From NCBI RefSeq assembly GCF_002890895.1, contig NZ_POUL01000002.1:62001-126000 (forward strand): 64,000 bases of DNA, in the 5' to 3' direction. Shown here in pieces: positions 9,786 to 18,282 of the stretch (positions are counted from its first letter, which is position 1; every line of letters starts with the position of its first letter). The translations under genes and the position numbers were made by a program. Below the pieces are notes generated by a model. The model had not been told where the DNA came from, ran no database searches, and was given only the letters and a program-made list of their open reading frames with translations. The DNA comes from Stutzerimonas stutzeri. GTDB lineage: Bacteria > Pseudomonadota > Gammaproteobacteria > Pseudomonadales > Pseudomonadaceae.

Positions 9786-11057
9786 ATGCAATTGAAACCC
9801 CTGAGCCGTTTCTTCCTCTTCAGCAGCCTGGCAGCTTCAGCGCTGGGCACCTCAACCATGGCATCCGCCGCGTTTCTCGATGACAGCAAAGCCAGCGTCG
9901 AGCTGCGCAACTTCTACATGAACCGTGATTTCCGCCAGTCCGGGGCGTCTCCATCCAAGGCCGACGAATGGGCGCAGGGCTTCATCCTGAAGATGGAATC
10001 GGGCTACACCGAAGGGCCGGTCGGCTTCGGCGTGGATGCGCTCGGCTTGCTGGGCGTCAAGCTCGATTCCAGCCCGGATCGCTCCGGCACCGGCATCCTG
10101 CAGCGCGATTCGTCCGGTCAGCCGTCTGATGACTACGGCACTGCCGGGCTGACCGCCAAAGCGAAGATGTCCAACACGACCCTGCACGTCGGCACCCTGC
10201 AGCCGATCATCCCAGTGGTAATGCGCAACGATAGCCGCCTGCTGCCCAGCATCTTCCGTGGGGGCTGGTTGCAGAGCAAGGAAATCGAGGGTCTGACCGT
10301 TGATGTCGGTATGCTCGATCGCATCAGCTACCGTGACTCCTCGGACTACGAAGAATTGACGGTTTATGCGCCTACTAGTGGTGCAGCGCGCAATATCGTC
10401 TTGGGTAGTACCAAAACCAGCGACGAGTTCCTGTTCGCCGGCGGCAAATACCAGTTCATGCCCGAACTGACCGGTAGCTATTACTACGGCGGCCTGGATG
10501 GCATCTACAAGCAGCACAACACGCAGCTGGTCCACATCATGCCGCTCGGTGAAAACCAGAGCTTCAAGACCGACCTGCGCTACGTGCGCTCGACCGATGA
10601 CGGCGGCAGCAACGTCGATAACAACGCGTTCGGCGCGCTGTTCACCTACAAAATCGGCGGCCATGGCTTTACTGGCGGTTACCAGACGTTGAGCGGCGAC
10701 ACCGGCTTTGCGTACGTCAGCGGCGGCGACAACATGCTGATCAACCTGTTGCAGATCAATGACTTCGGCAACGAAGACGAGAAGTCATGGCAGGTTCGCT
10801 ACGACTATGACTTTGCTGCTGCTGGCATCCCCGGGCTGAGCCTGATGACCCGCTACGTGTCCGGTGACAACGTCAACCTGGCCGGCGGTGGCGAAGGTGA
10901 AGAGTGGGAACGCGACACGGATATCGCTTATGTGGTCCAGAACGGACCGTTGAAGAACCTCGCCATGAAAGTGCGTAACGCCACGGTACGCAGCAACTTT
11001 GGCAGCGACATCAACGAAACTCGCGTGATCCTTAGCTACACCCTGGCGCTCTGGTAA
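9786..11057 (+). CDS. OprD-family outer membrane porin
   Basis: Substrate-specific 18-strand porin of the OprD/OpdX family that lets small acids or amino acids cross the outer membrane. It has 423 residues from the ATG at 9786, which has the better spacing to AAGAGAG; an ATG two codons earlier is possible. The signal peptide ends about SAA before FLDDSKASVELRNFYMNRDF, the typical OprD mature start. The end, RVILSYTLALW, is a terminal beta strand finishing in an aromatic residue. It stands between a CoA ligase and a branched-chain-type ABC importer, which suggests a shared substrate. A strong terminator follows. Confidence 0.92.
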   Translation: MQLKPLSRFFLFSSLAASALGTSTMASAAFLDDSKASVELRNFYMNRDFRQSGASPSKADEWAQGFILKMESGYTEGPVGFGVDALGLLGVKLDSSPDRSGTGILQRDSSGQPSDDYGTAGLTAKAKMSNTTLHVGTLQPIIPVVMRNDSRLLPSIFRGGWLQSKEIEGLTVDVGMLDRISYRDSSDYEELTVYAPTSGAARNIVLGSTKTSDEFLFAGGKYQFMPELTGSYYYGGLDGIYKQHNTQLVHIMPLGENQSFKTDLRYVRSTDDGGSNVDNNAFGALFTYKIGGHGFTGGYQTLSGDTGFAYVSGGDNMLINLLQINDFGNEDEKSWQVRYDYDFAAAGIPGLSLMTRYVSGDNVNLAGGGEGEEWERDTDIAYVVQNGPLKNLAMKVRNATVRSNFGSDINETRVILSYTLALW

Positions 11058-11098
11058 GCGTCCTGAGCAGCACCGCAATACCTCCTCGTTGATCCTTT

Positions 11099-11124
11099 AC
11101 CGGGCCCTTGCGGCCCGGTTTTTT
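11099..11124 (+). terminator. Rho-independent terminator after the porin
   Basis: The stem ACCGGGCC (11099-11106), loop CTTGC, and stem GGCCCGGT (11112-11119) are followed by a run of five more T. It lies 42 bases after the porin stop and is the clearest intrinsic terminator in the window. Confidence 0.92.
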
Positions 11125-11218
11125 CAGGGCATTTCACGTGTACAGCTGCTGCTGTATAGCCCGACATGACCAGTAGTACGCTCAATCGAGCGTTTGAAAA
11201 GGATGCTTGCTTCAACTT

Positions 11219-11240
11219 GTAAACGGTTGTTATCGTTTAC
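11219..11240. promoter_or_regulatory. Inverted repeat GTAAACG-N8-CGTTTAC, putative operator of the ABC importer
   Basis: A perfect 7-base inverted repeat (11219-11225 and 11234-11240) overlaps a second palindrome TTTACGTAAA (11236-11245). It sits 64 bases before the first ABC gene, where an operator would overlap the promoter. The binding protein is unknown; the LysR and AraC regulators a few kb downstream are candidates. Confidence 0.5.
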
Positions 11241-11303
11241 GTAAAGGTCACCCAGTGATCTGCGCCATAACCAACAACAATAATCAGGGTTAGAGGGCAT
11301 CCC

Positions 11304-12077
11304 ATGGCACCGGAATTCGTGCTGGAAACGCGCGGTCTGACCAAGGAATTTCGCGGCTTTACCGCAGTGGATTCCGTTGATCTGCGTGTACAGAAGGGAC
11401 ACATCCATGCACTGATCGGCCCCAACGGGGCTGGCAAGACAACAGTGTTCAATCTCCTCACCAAGTTTCTGACGCCTACACGGGGCGAGATCCTCTACCG
11501 CGGCAAGGCCATCACCTCGATGAAGGCGAATCAGATCGCACGTCTCGGCCTGGTGCGCTCGTTCCAGATTTCTGCGGTGTTCGGCCACATGAGCGTGCTG
11601 GAAAACGTGCGCGTCGCATTGCAGCAGAAAATGGGCAATTCGTTTCACTTCTGGAAATCCGAAGGCACTCTGCGCGAGCTCGACGAGCGCGCGCTGCAGC
11701 TGCTTGCAGAGGTCGATCTGGAAAGCTATGCCCAGACGCTGGCCATCGAGCTGCCTTACGGACGCAAACGCGCGCTTGAGCTGGCCACTACGCTCGCGCT
11801 GGACCCGGTCGTGCTGCTGCTCGACGAGCCGACTCAAGGCATGGGCGGTGAAGACGTCGACATGGTCGTGGCGCTGGTACGACGCGCTGCCGAAAACCGT
11901 ACGGTGCTGATGGTCGAGCACAATCTCAGCGTCGTCAGCCGACTGTGTGACCGCATCACCGTACTGGCGCGCGGCTCGGTCCTGGCCGAGGGTGATTACG
12001 ACAGCGTCTCGGCAAATCCTGAGGTGCGCGAGGCCTACATGGGTAGCGAAGCTAACGCAGAGGAGGCTCACGCATGA
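11304..12077 (+). CDS. livG: ABC importer ATPase, LivG type
   Basis: One of two cytoplasmic ATPases of a branched-chain amino acid-type (HAAT family) importer. It has 257 residues, with Walker A GPNGAGKTT, a signature region around ELPYGRKRALELATTLALDP (the LSGGQ position is degenerate, as usual in LivG), Walker B VVLLLDEP and the switch histidine in MVEHN. TAGAGGG before the ATG is a good ribosome site. The end overlaps the next gene by 4 bases. The substrate is not shown; context favours a branched amino or short acid over a classical LIV system. Confidence 0.92.
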   Translation: MAPEFVLETRGLTKEFRGFTAVDSVDLRVQKGHIHALIGPNGAGKTTVFNLLTKFLTPTRGEILYRGKAITSMKANQIARLGLVRSFQISAVFGHMSVLENVRVALQQKMGNSFHFWKSEGTLRELDERALQLLAEVDLESYAQTLAIELPYGRKRALELATTLALDPVVLLLDEPTQGMGGEDVDMVVALVRRAAENRTVLMVEHNLSVVSRLCDRITVLARGSVLAEGDYDSVSANPEVREAYMGSEANAEEAHA

Positions 12078-12790
12078 CGCCCAAAGCTGATCGCGACCAG
12101 CTGCGAGTCGATGACCTGCATGCGTTCTACGGCGAATCCCACATTCTGCATGGGGTCGACCTGGTGGTGGGGCGAGGCGAACTCGTTACCCTGCTGGGTC
12201 GCAACGGCTCAGGCCGCAGCACCACGTTGCGCGCCATCATGAACATGGTCGGCCGGCGCACCGGCTCCATCATCGTTAATGGCAACGAAACCATCGGCAT
12301 ACCTGCCCACCAGATCCCAAGGCTCGGCGTCGGCTACTGTCCTGAAGAACGCGGCATTTTCTCCAGTCTCAACGTCGAGGAAAACCTGTTGTTACCGCCG
12401 ACCGTGCGCAGCGGCGGAATGGGGCTGGATGAGCTTTACGAAATGTTCCCCAACCTCTACGAGCGTCGCTTCAGCCAAGGCACGCGGTTGTCCGGCGGCG
12501 AGCAACAGATGCTGGCGATGGCGCGCATCCTGCGCACCGGTGCCAATCTGCTTCTGCTCGACGAAATCACCGAAGGTCTGGCTCCGGTGATCGTGCAAAA
12601 GCTTGCGGAGGTCCTGATCAGGCTCAAGAAACGTGGCCTGACCATCGTGCTGGTGGAGCAGAATTTCCGCTTCGCCGCACCACTGGCCGACCGTCATTAC
12701 GTAATGGAGCACGGGCAGATTATCGAAGAGATCAGCGCCGCAGACCTGGATTCGAAAAAGGAGTTTTTGAATAGTTGTCTGGGGGTGTGA
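12074..12790 (+). CDS. livF: ABC importer ATPase, LivF type, with Arg in place of the Walker A Lys
   Basis: Second ATPase of the importer, 238 residues, translationally coupled to livG. The signature LSGGEQQMLAMARIL, Walker B LLLLDEI and the H-loop position are present. The Walker A reads GRNGSGRSTT: the usually invariant Lys of GxxxxGK[ST] is Arg (CGC codon). Note also that the switch residue region reads VLVEQN, with Gln where LivG has His, which is usual for LivF. The Arg form is known in some LivF relatives and may mean asymmetric ATP use with LivG. Confidence 0.9.
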   Translation: MTPKADRDQLRVDDLHAFYGESHILHGVDLVVGRGELVTLLGRNGSGRSTTLRAIMNMVGRRTGSIIVNGNETIGIPAHQIPRLGVGYCPEERGIFSSLNVEENLLLPPTVRSGGMGLDELYEMFPNLYERRFSQGTRLSGGEQQMLAMARILRTGANLLLLDEITEGLAPVIVQKLAEVLIRLKKRGLTIVLVEQNFRFAAPLADRHYVMEHGQIIEEISAADLDSKKEFLNSCLGV

Positions 12791-13012
12791 CCACCCTCGC
12801 CAAGCAGTCATTGTGAAAACGACTGCGCTCGGTAATGCAGCGTTAAAAACAGGATTGGAATGCTCATTTACAGCTCGTAACTCCGCATCCTCCCCTGTTT
12901 TTGCCTTGCCTTCCCGTCGTTCGTTATGTCTTCACAACGCCTGCAAGCCAGCCGGTCCGCAGTAGATGCCGGTGATCAATAGCCACAACAAAAACAATCA
13001 CAGTGGGTGAAT

Positions 13013-14230
13013 ATGAAAATGCTCAAGAAAACCGCAGCCGCCATCCTTGTATCCAGCATGATCGCCGGTGCCGCCCAGGCCGAAATCAGCAACGACGAAG
13101 TTCGCATCGGTTATCTCGCCGATATGTCAGGAACCTACCGTGATCTGTCTGGCCCTGGTGGACTGGAGGCACTGCAAATGGCCATCGAGGATTTCGGTGG
13201 CACGGTCAACGGCAAGAAGATCGTCACCTTCAACGCCGACGATCTGAACAAGCCCGACGTGGGTGCCAATACGGTTCGCCAGTGGATCGACGAGCGTAAC
13301 GTCGACATGGTGACCGGCATGGTCGCCAGCTCCGTGGTGCTGGCAGCCGCCAAGGTGGTAGAGCAGGGCGGCAAGCTCGCGCTCATTTCCGGCGCTGCCG
13401 CTTCGAGCATCACTAACGAGTACTGCGCGCCAAGCCATATCCACTGGACCTACGACACCTTCGCGCTGGCAAACGGCACCGCCAATGCCGTGCTCAAGGA
13501 TGGCGGCAAGAGCTGGTTCATCCTCACCGCTGACTACGCGTTTGGTCACGCCATGGAAAACGACATCAAGAAGGTCGTCGAAGCCGAAGGTGGCAGCGTG
13601 GTCGGCACGGTACGCCACCCATTCCCGAGCAGCGACTTCTCCTCCTACATCCTCCAGGCCCAGGGTTCAGGCGCCGATGTGGTCGCGCTGGCCAACGCCG
13701 GTGCAGACACGGTGAACTCGTTGAAGACCGCCAGCGAATTCGGCGTGACCCAATCCGGACAGAAACTCGCCGGCATGGTCGTCTTCCTCAACGATATCCA
13801 CGCGATGGGACTGGACGTCACCCAGGGGCTGATGCTGACCACCGGCTGGTACTGGGACATGAACGAAGAAACCCGCGCCTGGGCCAAGCGTTACGAAGAG
13901 CGCGTTGGTCGCATGCCAGGCATGGTTCCCGCCGGTATCTACTCGGCGACCATGCATTACCTCAACGCCGTGAAGGAAACGGGCAGCGACGACGCCCAGG
14001 TCGTTCGCGCGCAGATGGCCAAGACACCGGTCAACGACATGTTTGCCAAGAACGGGAAGATCCGTGAAGACGGCCGCATGGTGCACGACATGTATCTGGT
14101 CAAGGTGAAGACCCCAGCCGAATCCAAGGGCGAGTGGGACCTCTATGAGGTGGTCAGCACCATTCCGGGCGATGAGGCCTTCCGTCCCATCGGTGAGAGC
14201 CAGTGCCAGCAGATGGCTCCGAAGGGCTGA
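13013..14230 (+). CDS. livK: ABC importer periplasmic substrate-binding protein, LivK type
   Basis: Periplasmic binding protein of peripla_BP_6 type, 405 residues. The signal peptide MKMLKKTAAAILVSSMIAG ends at AQA, and the mature protein starts EISNDEVRIGYLADMSGTYR. A GTG two codons upstream is in frame, but the ATG has the ribosome site. It is 222 bases downstream of livF; that gap holds AAAAACAGG (12845-12853) opposite CCTGTTTTT (12894-12902), possibly a loose hairpin, so livKHM may have their own promoter. It differs clearly from classical LivJ/LivK, and the ligand is open. Confidence 0.9.
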   Translation: MKMLKKTAAAILVSSMIAGAAQAEISNDEVRIGYLADMSGTYRDLSGPGGLEALQMAIEDFGGTVNGKKIVTFNADDLNKPDVGANTVRQWIDERNVDMVTGMVASSVVLAAAKVVEQGGKLALISGAAASSITNEYCAPSHIHWTYDTFALANGTANAVLKDGGKSWFILTADYAFGHAMENDIKKVVEAEGGSVVGTVRHPFPSSDFSSYILQAQGSGADVVALANAGADTVNSLKTASEFGVTQSGQKLAGMVVFLNDIHAMGLDVTQGLMLTTGWYWDMNEETRAWAKRYEERVGRMPGMVPAGIYSATMHYLNAVKETGSDDAQVVRAQMAKTPVNDMFAKNGKIREDGRMVHDMYLVKVKTPAESKGEWDLYEVVSTIPGDEAFRPIGESQCQQMAPKG

Positions 14231-14309
14231 CCAGACTGGCGTACCGCTACCCGGTCAGCAGCCATGCTGCGCTGGCCGGGTTTTCCGGAATCCCTTTGGG
14301 TAGTGAATC

Positions 14310-15197
14310 ATGACTCTCATTTTCGGCGTTCCCCTGAGCGTACTGTTCGGGCAGCTTCTGCTCGGCCTCATCAATGGGTCGTTCTATGCGCTGTTGAGCC
14401 TCGGCCTGGCCATCATCTTTGGCTTGCTGCGCATCATCAACTTCGCCCACGGCGCGCAATATATGCTCGGTGCCTTTGCCGCCTTCATCGGGTTGAATTA
14501 CCTGGGCATCAACTACTGGATGGCTTTGCTGTTGTCGCCGTTGCTGATCGGCCTGCTGGGCATGGGTATCGAACGGGGTCTGCTGCGCCGTATCGCCGGG
14601 GAAGACCATCTGTACGGTCTGCTGCTGACCTTCGGCCTGGCGCTGATCGTCGAGGGTAGTTTCGTCAAGTTGTTCGGCGTGTCCGGATCGCCGTATCCGA
14701 TGCCCGACCTGCTGAAGGGCGGGCATAACCTGGGCTTCATGTTCCTGCCGACCTACCGCGGCTGGGTGATCGTTGCGGCCCTGACGGTGTGCTTCGCGAC
14801 CTGGTACATGATCGAACGCACCCGGCTGGGCTCGTACCTGCGCGCCGGTACGGAGAATCCGAAACTGATGCAGGCCTTCGGTATTAACGTTCCGCTGCTG
14901 GTCACCCTGACTTACGGCTATGGCGTCGCGCTGGCCGCGTTCGCTGGTGTGCTCGCCGCGCCTATCTACGCCGTCACGCCTGGGATGGGCTCGAATCTGC
15001 TGATCGTGGTGTTCGCCGTCGTGGTGATCGGCGGGATGGGTTCGATCATGGGCGCGATTGTCACGGGACTCGCGATGGGCCTCATCGAAGGGCTCACCAA
15101 AGTGTTCTATCCGGAGGCGGCCAACACGGTGATCTTCGTGATCATGGTGCTGGTACTGCTGCTGCGGCCAGCCGGTCTGTTCGGAAAGGAGGCATGA
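14310..15197 (+). CDS. livH: ABC importer permease, LivH type
   Basis: Inner-membrane permease, 295 residues, about eight transmembrane helices. The early segment LLLGLINGSFYALLSLGLAI is the normal LivH opening, and the EAA-like loop lies around GTENPKLMQAFGINV. It ends LRPAGLFGKEA, as usual. It pairs with the LivM-type permease directly downstream; the stops and starts are interlaced. Confidence 0.93.
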   Translation: MTLIFGVPLSVLFGQLLLGLINGSFYALLSLGLAIIFGLLRIINFAHGAQYMLGAFAAFIGLNYLGINYWMALLLSPLLIGLLGMGIERGLLRRIAGEDHLYGLLLTFGLALIVEGSFVKLFGVSGSPYPMPDLLKGGHNLGFMFLPTYRGWVIVAALTVCFATWYMIERTRLGSYLRAGTENPKLMQAFGINVPLLVTLTYGYGVALAAFAGVLAAPIYAVTPGMGSNLLIVVFAVVVIGGMGSIMGAIVTGLAMGLIEGLTKVFYPEAANTVIFVIMVLVLLLRPAGLFGKEA

Positions 15198-15199
15198 AC

Positions 15200-16225
15200 A
15201 TGTCGACTCAAGAAAACATTCAAGCGTCTCCCATGCAGGCCTCGGCGCTACAAGTGCGCGCCAATGCCGAGCGCGAGCGCCGCCGTGCTGCGCGACGGCG
15301 CCAGCACCTGTTTTATCTGGCGCTGCTGGGCATAGCGATGGTGGCGCCGCTAATGGTGTACCCGGTGTTCCTGATGAAGCTGTTGTGCTTCGCCCTGTTC
15401 GCCTGTGCATTCAATCTGCTGTTGGGATACGCCGGGCTGCTGTCCTTCGGACACGCTGCATTCTTCGCCTGCGGCGGCTATATCACTGGCTACATGCTGA
15501 GTACCTATACGGGTCTGAGTACCGAACTGGGGATAGTCGCCGGGACACTGGCGTCCACCGTGCTTGGCTTCGTCTTCGGCTTGCTGGCGATTCGCAGGCA
15601 AGGCATCTACTTCGCGATGATCACCCTGGCGTTGGCCCAGATGGTGTTCTTTGTCTTCGTCCAGGCGCCGTTTACCGGTGGTGAAAACGGCATGCAGGGC
15701 GTACCGCGCGGGCATCTGTTCGGTCTGTTCGACATGCAGAACAACATGTCCCTGTACTACTTCGTGCTGGCGGTGTTCGTGCTTGGCTTCGTGATCATCC
15801 AACGCACCATCCATTCGCCCTACGGTCAGGTGCTCAAGGCGATTCGCGAAAACGAGCCGCGGGCGATCTCGCTGGGCTACAACGTCGACGCGCACAAGTT
15901 GCTGGCCTTCGTCATCTCCGCGGGATTGACCGGCCTGGCTGGCTCGACCAAGACAGTGGTGTTCCAGCTTGCGTCACTGACCGATGCCCATTGGCACATG
16001 TCCGGAGAGGTGATCCTGATGACCCTGCTGGGCGGCGTCGGCACCATTCTCGGCCCGGTGGTGGGCGCGACGGTGGTGGTCACGCTGCAGAGCTCGCTGT
16101 CCAACGGCCCGCTGGGTGAATGGGTGCACGTGATTCTCGGGGTGATCTTCGTGCTCTGCGTGCTGCTGTTCCGCTCGGGGATCGTCGGGTGGGTGGAGCG
16201 CTTGATCAAGCGCAACTTCAAATAG
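15200..16225 (+). CDS. livM: ABC importer permease, LivM type
   Basis: Second permease, 341 residues, with a long charged N-terminal arm (ERERRRAARRRQ) before the first helix. Two ATGs are in frame, at 15194 and 15200. The AAAGGAGG site ends at 15192, which leaves only one base before the first ATG and seven before the second, so 15200 is chosen. NLLLGYAGLLSFGHAAFFACGG is the LivM signature. Last gene of the importer; the 216 bases to the next, convergent gene show no clear terminator. Confidence 0.9.
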   Translation: MSTQENIQASPMQASALQVRANAERERRRAARRRQHLFYLALLGIAMVAPLMVYPVFLMKLLCFALFACAFNLLLGYAGLLSFGHAAFFACGGYITGYMLSTYTGLSTELGIVAGTLASTVLGFVFGLLAIRRQGIYFAMITLALAQMVFFVFVQAPFTGGENGMQGVPRGHLFGLFDMQNNMSLYYFVLAVFVLGFVIIQRTIHSPYGQVLKAIRENEPRAISLGYNVDAHKLLAFVISAGLTGLAGSTKTVVFQLASLTDAHWHMSGEVILMTLLGGVGTILGPVVGATVVVTLQSSLSNGPLGEWVHVILGVIFVLCVLLFRSGIVGWVERLIKRNFK

Positions 16226-16441
16226 CGGGCTGCTGTTTAGGGGCCCTGACGTGCCGCCGCTGGTTGGCCATACACGCGGCGGGAGAGGAGCGCCGAAAGG
16301 TGTGGCCGGCCATGCCTTCGCTGGGGCCGGATGGCATCGGCCTGACGCAGTAACAGCATACGAGATGCGACGTCGCCGCTTCGTTCAGGCTCTTCCCTGA
16401 GCCTGTCTTGTCAGACTTTACCCATGATGATCAGACGCGCC

Positions 16442-17218
16442 TCAAGCGTTCTGCCAGTTAGGCTTGCGCTTCTCCAGGAACGCGTTGACACCTTCCTTCT
16501 GATCCTTTGTATCGAACAGCTCGGCGAACAGCTCGCGTTCCTCCGCCCAACCTGAGCTGTGATCGTCGTTGCGCGCGTTCATCACCAGGCGTTTGCAACG
16601 GCTGACCGAGGAAGGGCTCTGCTTACTTGCGCCTTCGGCAAGCTTCAGGGCTGCGTCCAGGGATTGCCCACGCGGGACCACTTCTTCGACCAAACCAATC
16701 TTCTCGGCGCGCTGAGCATCGATGCGTTCGCCGCAAAGGATCATGCGCTTGGCCCAGCCTTCGCCCACCAGCCAAGGCAGGTTCTGCGTGCCACCGGCGC
16801 AGGGCAGCAGACCCACGCTGGCTTCCGGCAAGGCCATCTGAGCTTGTTCTTCGGCAATGCGAATGTCGCAAGCCAGCGCACATTCGAGGCCGCCACCCAT
16901 GGCGTATCCGTTGATGGCCGCGATGGAAACGCCGCGAAAGCGCGTCAGTGCATCAAAGGCACGGCCAAAGAGTTGCGCGACTTCTCGCGCGCCGTTCTTG
17001 TCACCGTCGGCAAACTGTTTGAGGTCAGCTCCTGCCGAGAAGAATTTGTCGCCCTGGCCGGTAATGACCAGCGCGTAGACGTTTGGATCTTCGTTGAGCT
17101 GGCCGATCATCTGTTCCAGCGCCGCCAGCGACTCGCGATCCCAAGTATTGGCAGGTGGATTGGCAATGGTCAGCAGCGCCGTGTGGTCGCGCATTTCGAG
17201 ATGGATCTTCTGGCTCAT
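16442..17218 (-). CDS. Enoyl-CoA hydratase, probably for isoleucine/branched acyl-CoA
   Basis: Crotonase-family hydratase, 258 residues. FFSAGADLKQF and GYAMGGGLECALACDIRIA form the oxyanion hole, and both catalytic glutamates are present (GGLECALA and LPEASVGLLP), so true hydratase activity is expected. An AAGGAACC ribosome site precedes the ATG. It is divergent from the LysR gene whose neighbours are an SDR, thiolase and acyl-CoA dehydrogenase. That gene set matches the isoleucine (2-methylbutyryl-CoA) route known in Pseudomonas, so tiglyl-CoA is the likely substrate by context. Confidence 0.88.
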   Translation of the reverse strand: MSQKIHLEMRDHTALLTIANPPANTWDRESLAALEQMIGQLNEDPNVYALVITGQGDKFFSAGADLKQFADGDKNGAREVAQLFGRAFDALTRFRGVSIAAINGYAMGGGLECALACDIRIAEEQAQMALPEASVGLLPCAGGTQNLPWLVGEGWAKRMILCGERIDAQRAEKIGLVEEVVPRGQSLDAALKLAEGASKQSPSSVSRCKRLVMNARNDDHSSGWAEERELFAELFDTKDQKEGVNAFLEKRKPNWQNA

Positions 17219-17329
17219 GTCGGTTCCTTGTGCTTGAAAGGGACGGTCGCGCTGAGGCGATACGAGGTTCGATAGACGAGCCTAGCAGTGTAAAAATAGT
17301 AAACCCATGGTGCGAAATGCAGAGGTATT

Positions 17330-17345
17330 CTGTGTTTTTGCACAG
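17330..17345. promoter_or_regulatory. Inverted repeat CTGTG-N6-CACAG before the LysR gene
   Basis: Perfect 5-base arms around TTTTTG, in the 155-base divergent gap between the hydratase and the LysR gene and 29 bases before the LysR start. This is the size and place of a LysR box, and it would allow autoregulation plus control of the hydratase. Confidence 0.4.
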
Positions 17346-17373
17346 CGCGCCGCGGACGGCATGCGTCAACTCG

Positions 17374-18282
17374 ATGGATCTGGAGTCTGCAGTGGATTGG
17401 GACAACCTGCGTTTTTTTCTCGAACTCGCGCGTGCGGGCAAACTGACGGTCGCCGCCAGGCGCCTGGCTGTAGACCACACCACTGTGGCCCGACGGGTGC
17501 AGGCGCTGGAGAAAAGCCTGGACCGGCAACTGTTCATCCGTGCCAAAGCAGGCTACCGGCTATCCGAGGCGGGCCGCGAACTGCTGGCCCAGGCCGAGGC
17601 GATGGAGAGCGCCATTGCCTCCATCGAACAACCGAGCCTCACCGCCGACAAACTCTCAGGCCAGGTACGCATTGGTGCGACCGAGGGCTACGGCACGGTG
17701 ATGCTGGCAGGCCAACTGGCCAACCTGACCCGCGATTACCCGCACCTGGGCGTGGATCTGCTGGCGGTGCCGCGCTCGGTCAGATTGGCGCGGCATGAGG
17801 CGGACATCGTCATCACGCTGGAGCGTCCCGAGCGTGGCCCTTATGTGATCACCAAGCTCACCGACTACGTGTTGCGGCTTTATGCGTCGGAAGCCTACCT
17901 GGCGTCACACCCGCCCATCCGCAGCCGGGAGGACCTCAGCGATCATGTCTTCGTCAGCTATATCGAGGACCTGCTGTACAGCAAAGAGCTGTTCTACCTC
18001 GACGAGATCGTCCGTCCCCGTCAGCACTCGCTGCGCAGCACCAGCATCCTTGCCCAGCAAGAGGCCGTGGCAGCCGGGGCCGGGCTTGCCATCCTGCCGG
18101 CATTCCTGGCGCGCAAGGAGCCGCTGCTCAAGGAGGTCCTGGTCGGCGAAATCGAATTCACCCGAACCTTCTGGATGCTGATGCCGGTGGAAAACAAGGA
18201 CCTGGCGCGGATGCGCGTGTGTTGGGATTTCCTGCGGGACGTTGCTGCCAATAGTCATGACGTGATGATGGGGCGCGCATGA
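17374..18282 (+). CDS. LysR-family transcriptional regulator
   Basis: 302-residue LysR regulator. The winged HTH is at the N-terminus (VDWDNLRFFLELARAGKLT then AARRLAVDHTTVARRVQALE), followed by the effector-binding domain. The frame is open for 73 more codons upstream, but MDLESAVDW at 17374 gives the standard family length and leaves room for a promoter. It overlaps the AraC regulator by 4 bases, so both are made together. Likely target: the hydratase and the SDR-thiolase-dehydrogenase genes on either side. The effector is unknown; a CoA ester or branched acid is plausible. Confidence 0.9.
   Translation: MDLESAVDWDNLRFFLELARAGKLTVAARRLAVDHTTVARRVQALEKSLDRQLFIRAKAGYRLSEAGRELLAQAEAMESAIASIEQPSLTADKLSGQVRIGATEGYGTVMLAGQLANLTRDYPHLGVDLLAVPRSVRLARHEADIVITLERPERGPYVITKLTDYVLRLYASEAYLASHPPIRSREDLSDHVFVSYIEDLLYSKELFYLDEIVRPRQHSLRSTSILAQQEAVAAGAGLAILPAFLARKEPLLKEVLVGEIEFTRTFWMLMPVENKDLARMRVCWDFLRDVAANSHDVMMGRA

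Noticed and set aside
12845-12902. AAAAACAGG ... CCTGTTTTT as a terminator after livF
   Set aside because: The 9-base arms are exact but 40 bases apart with little pairing between; too loose to call. Kept only as a remark.
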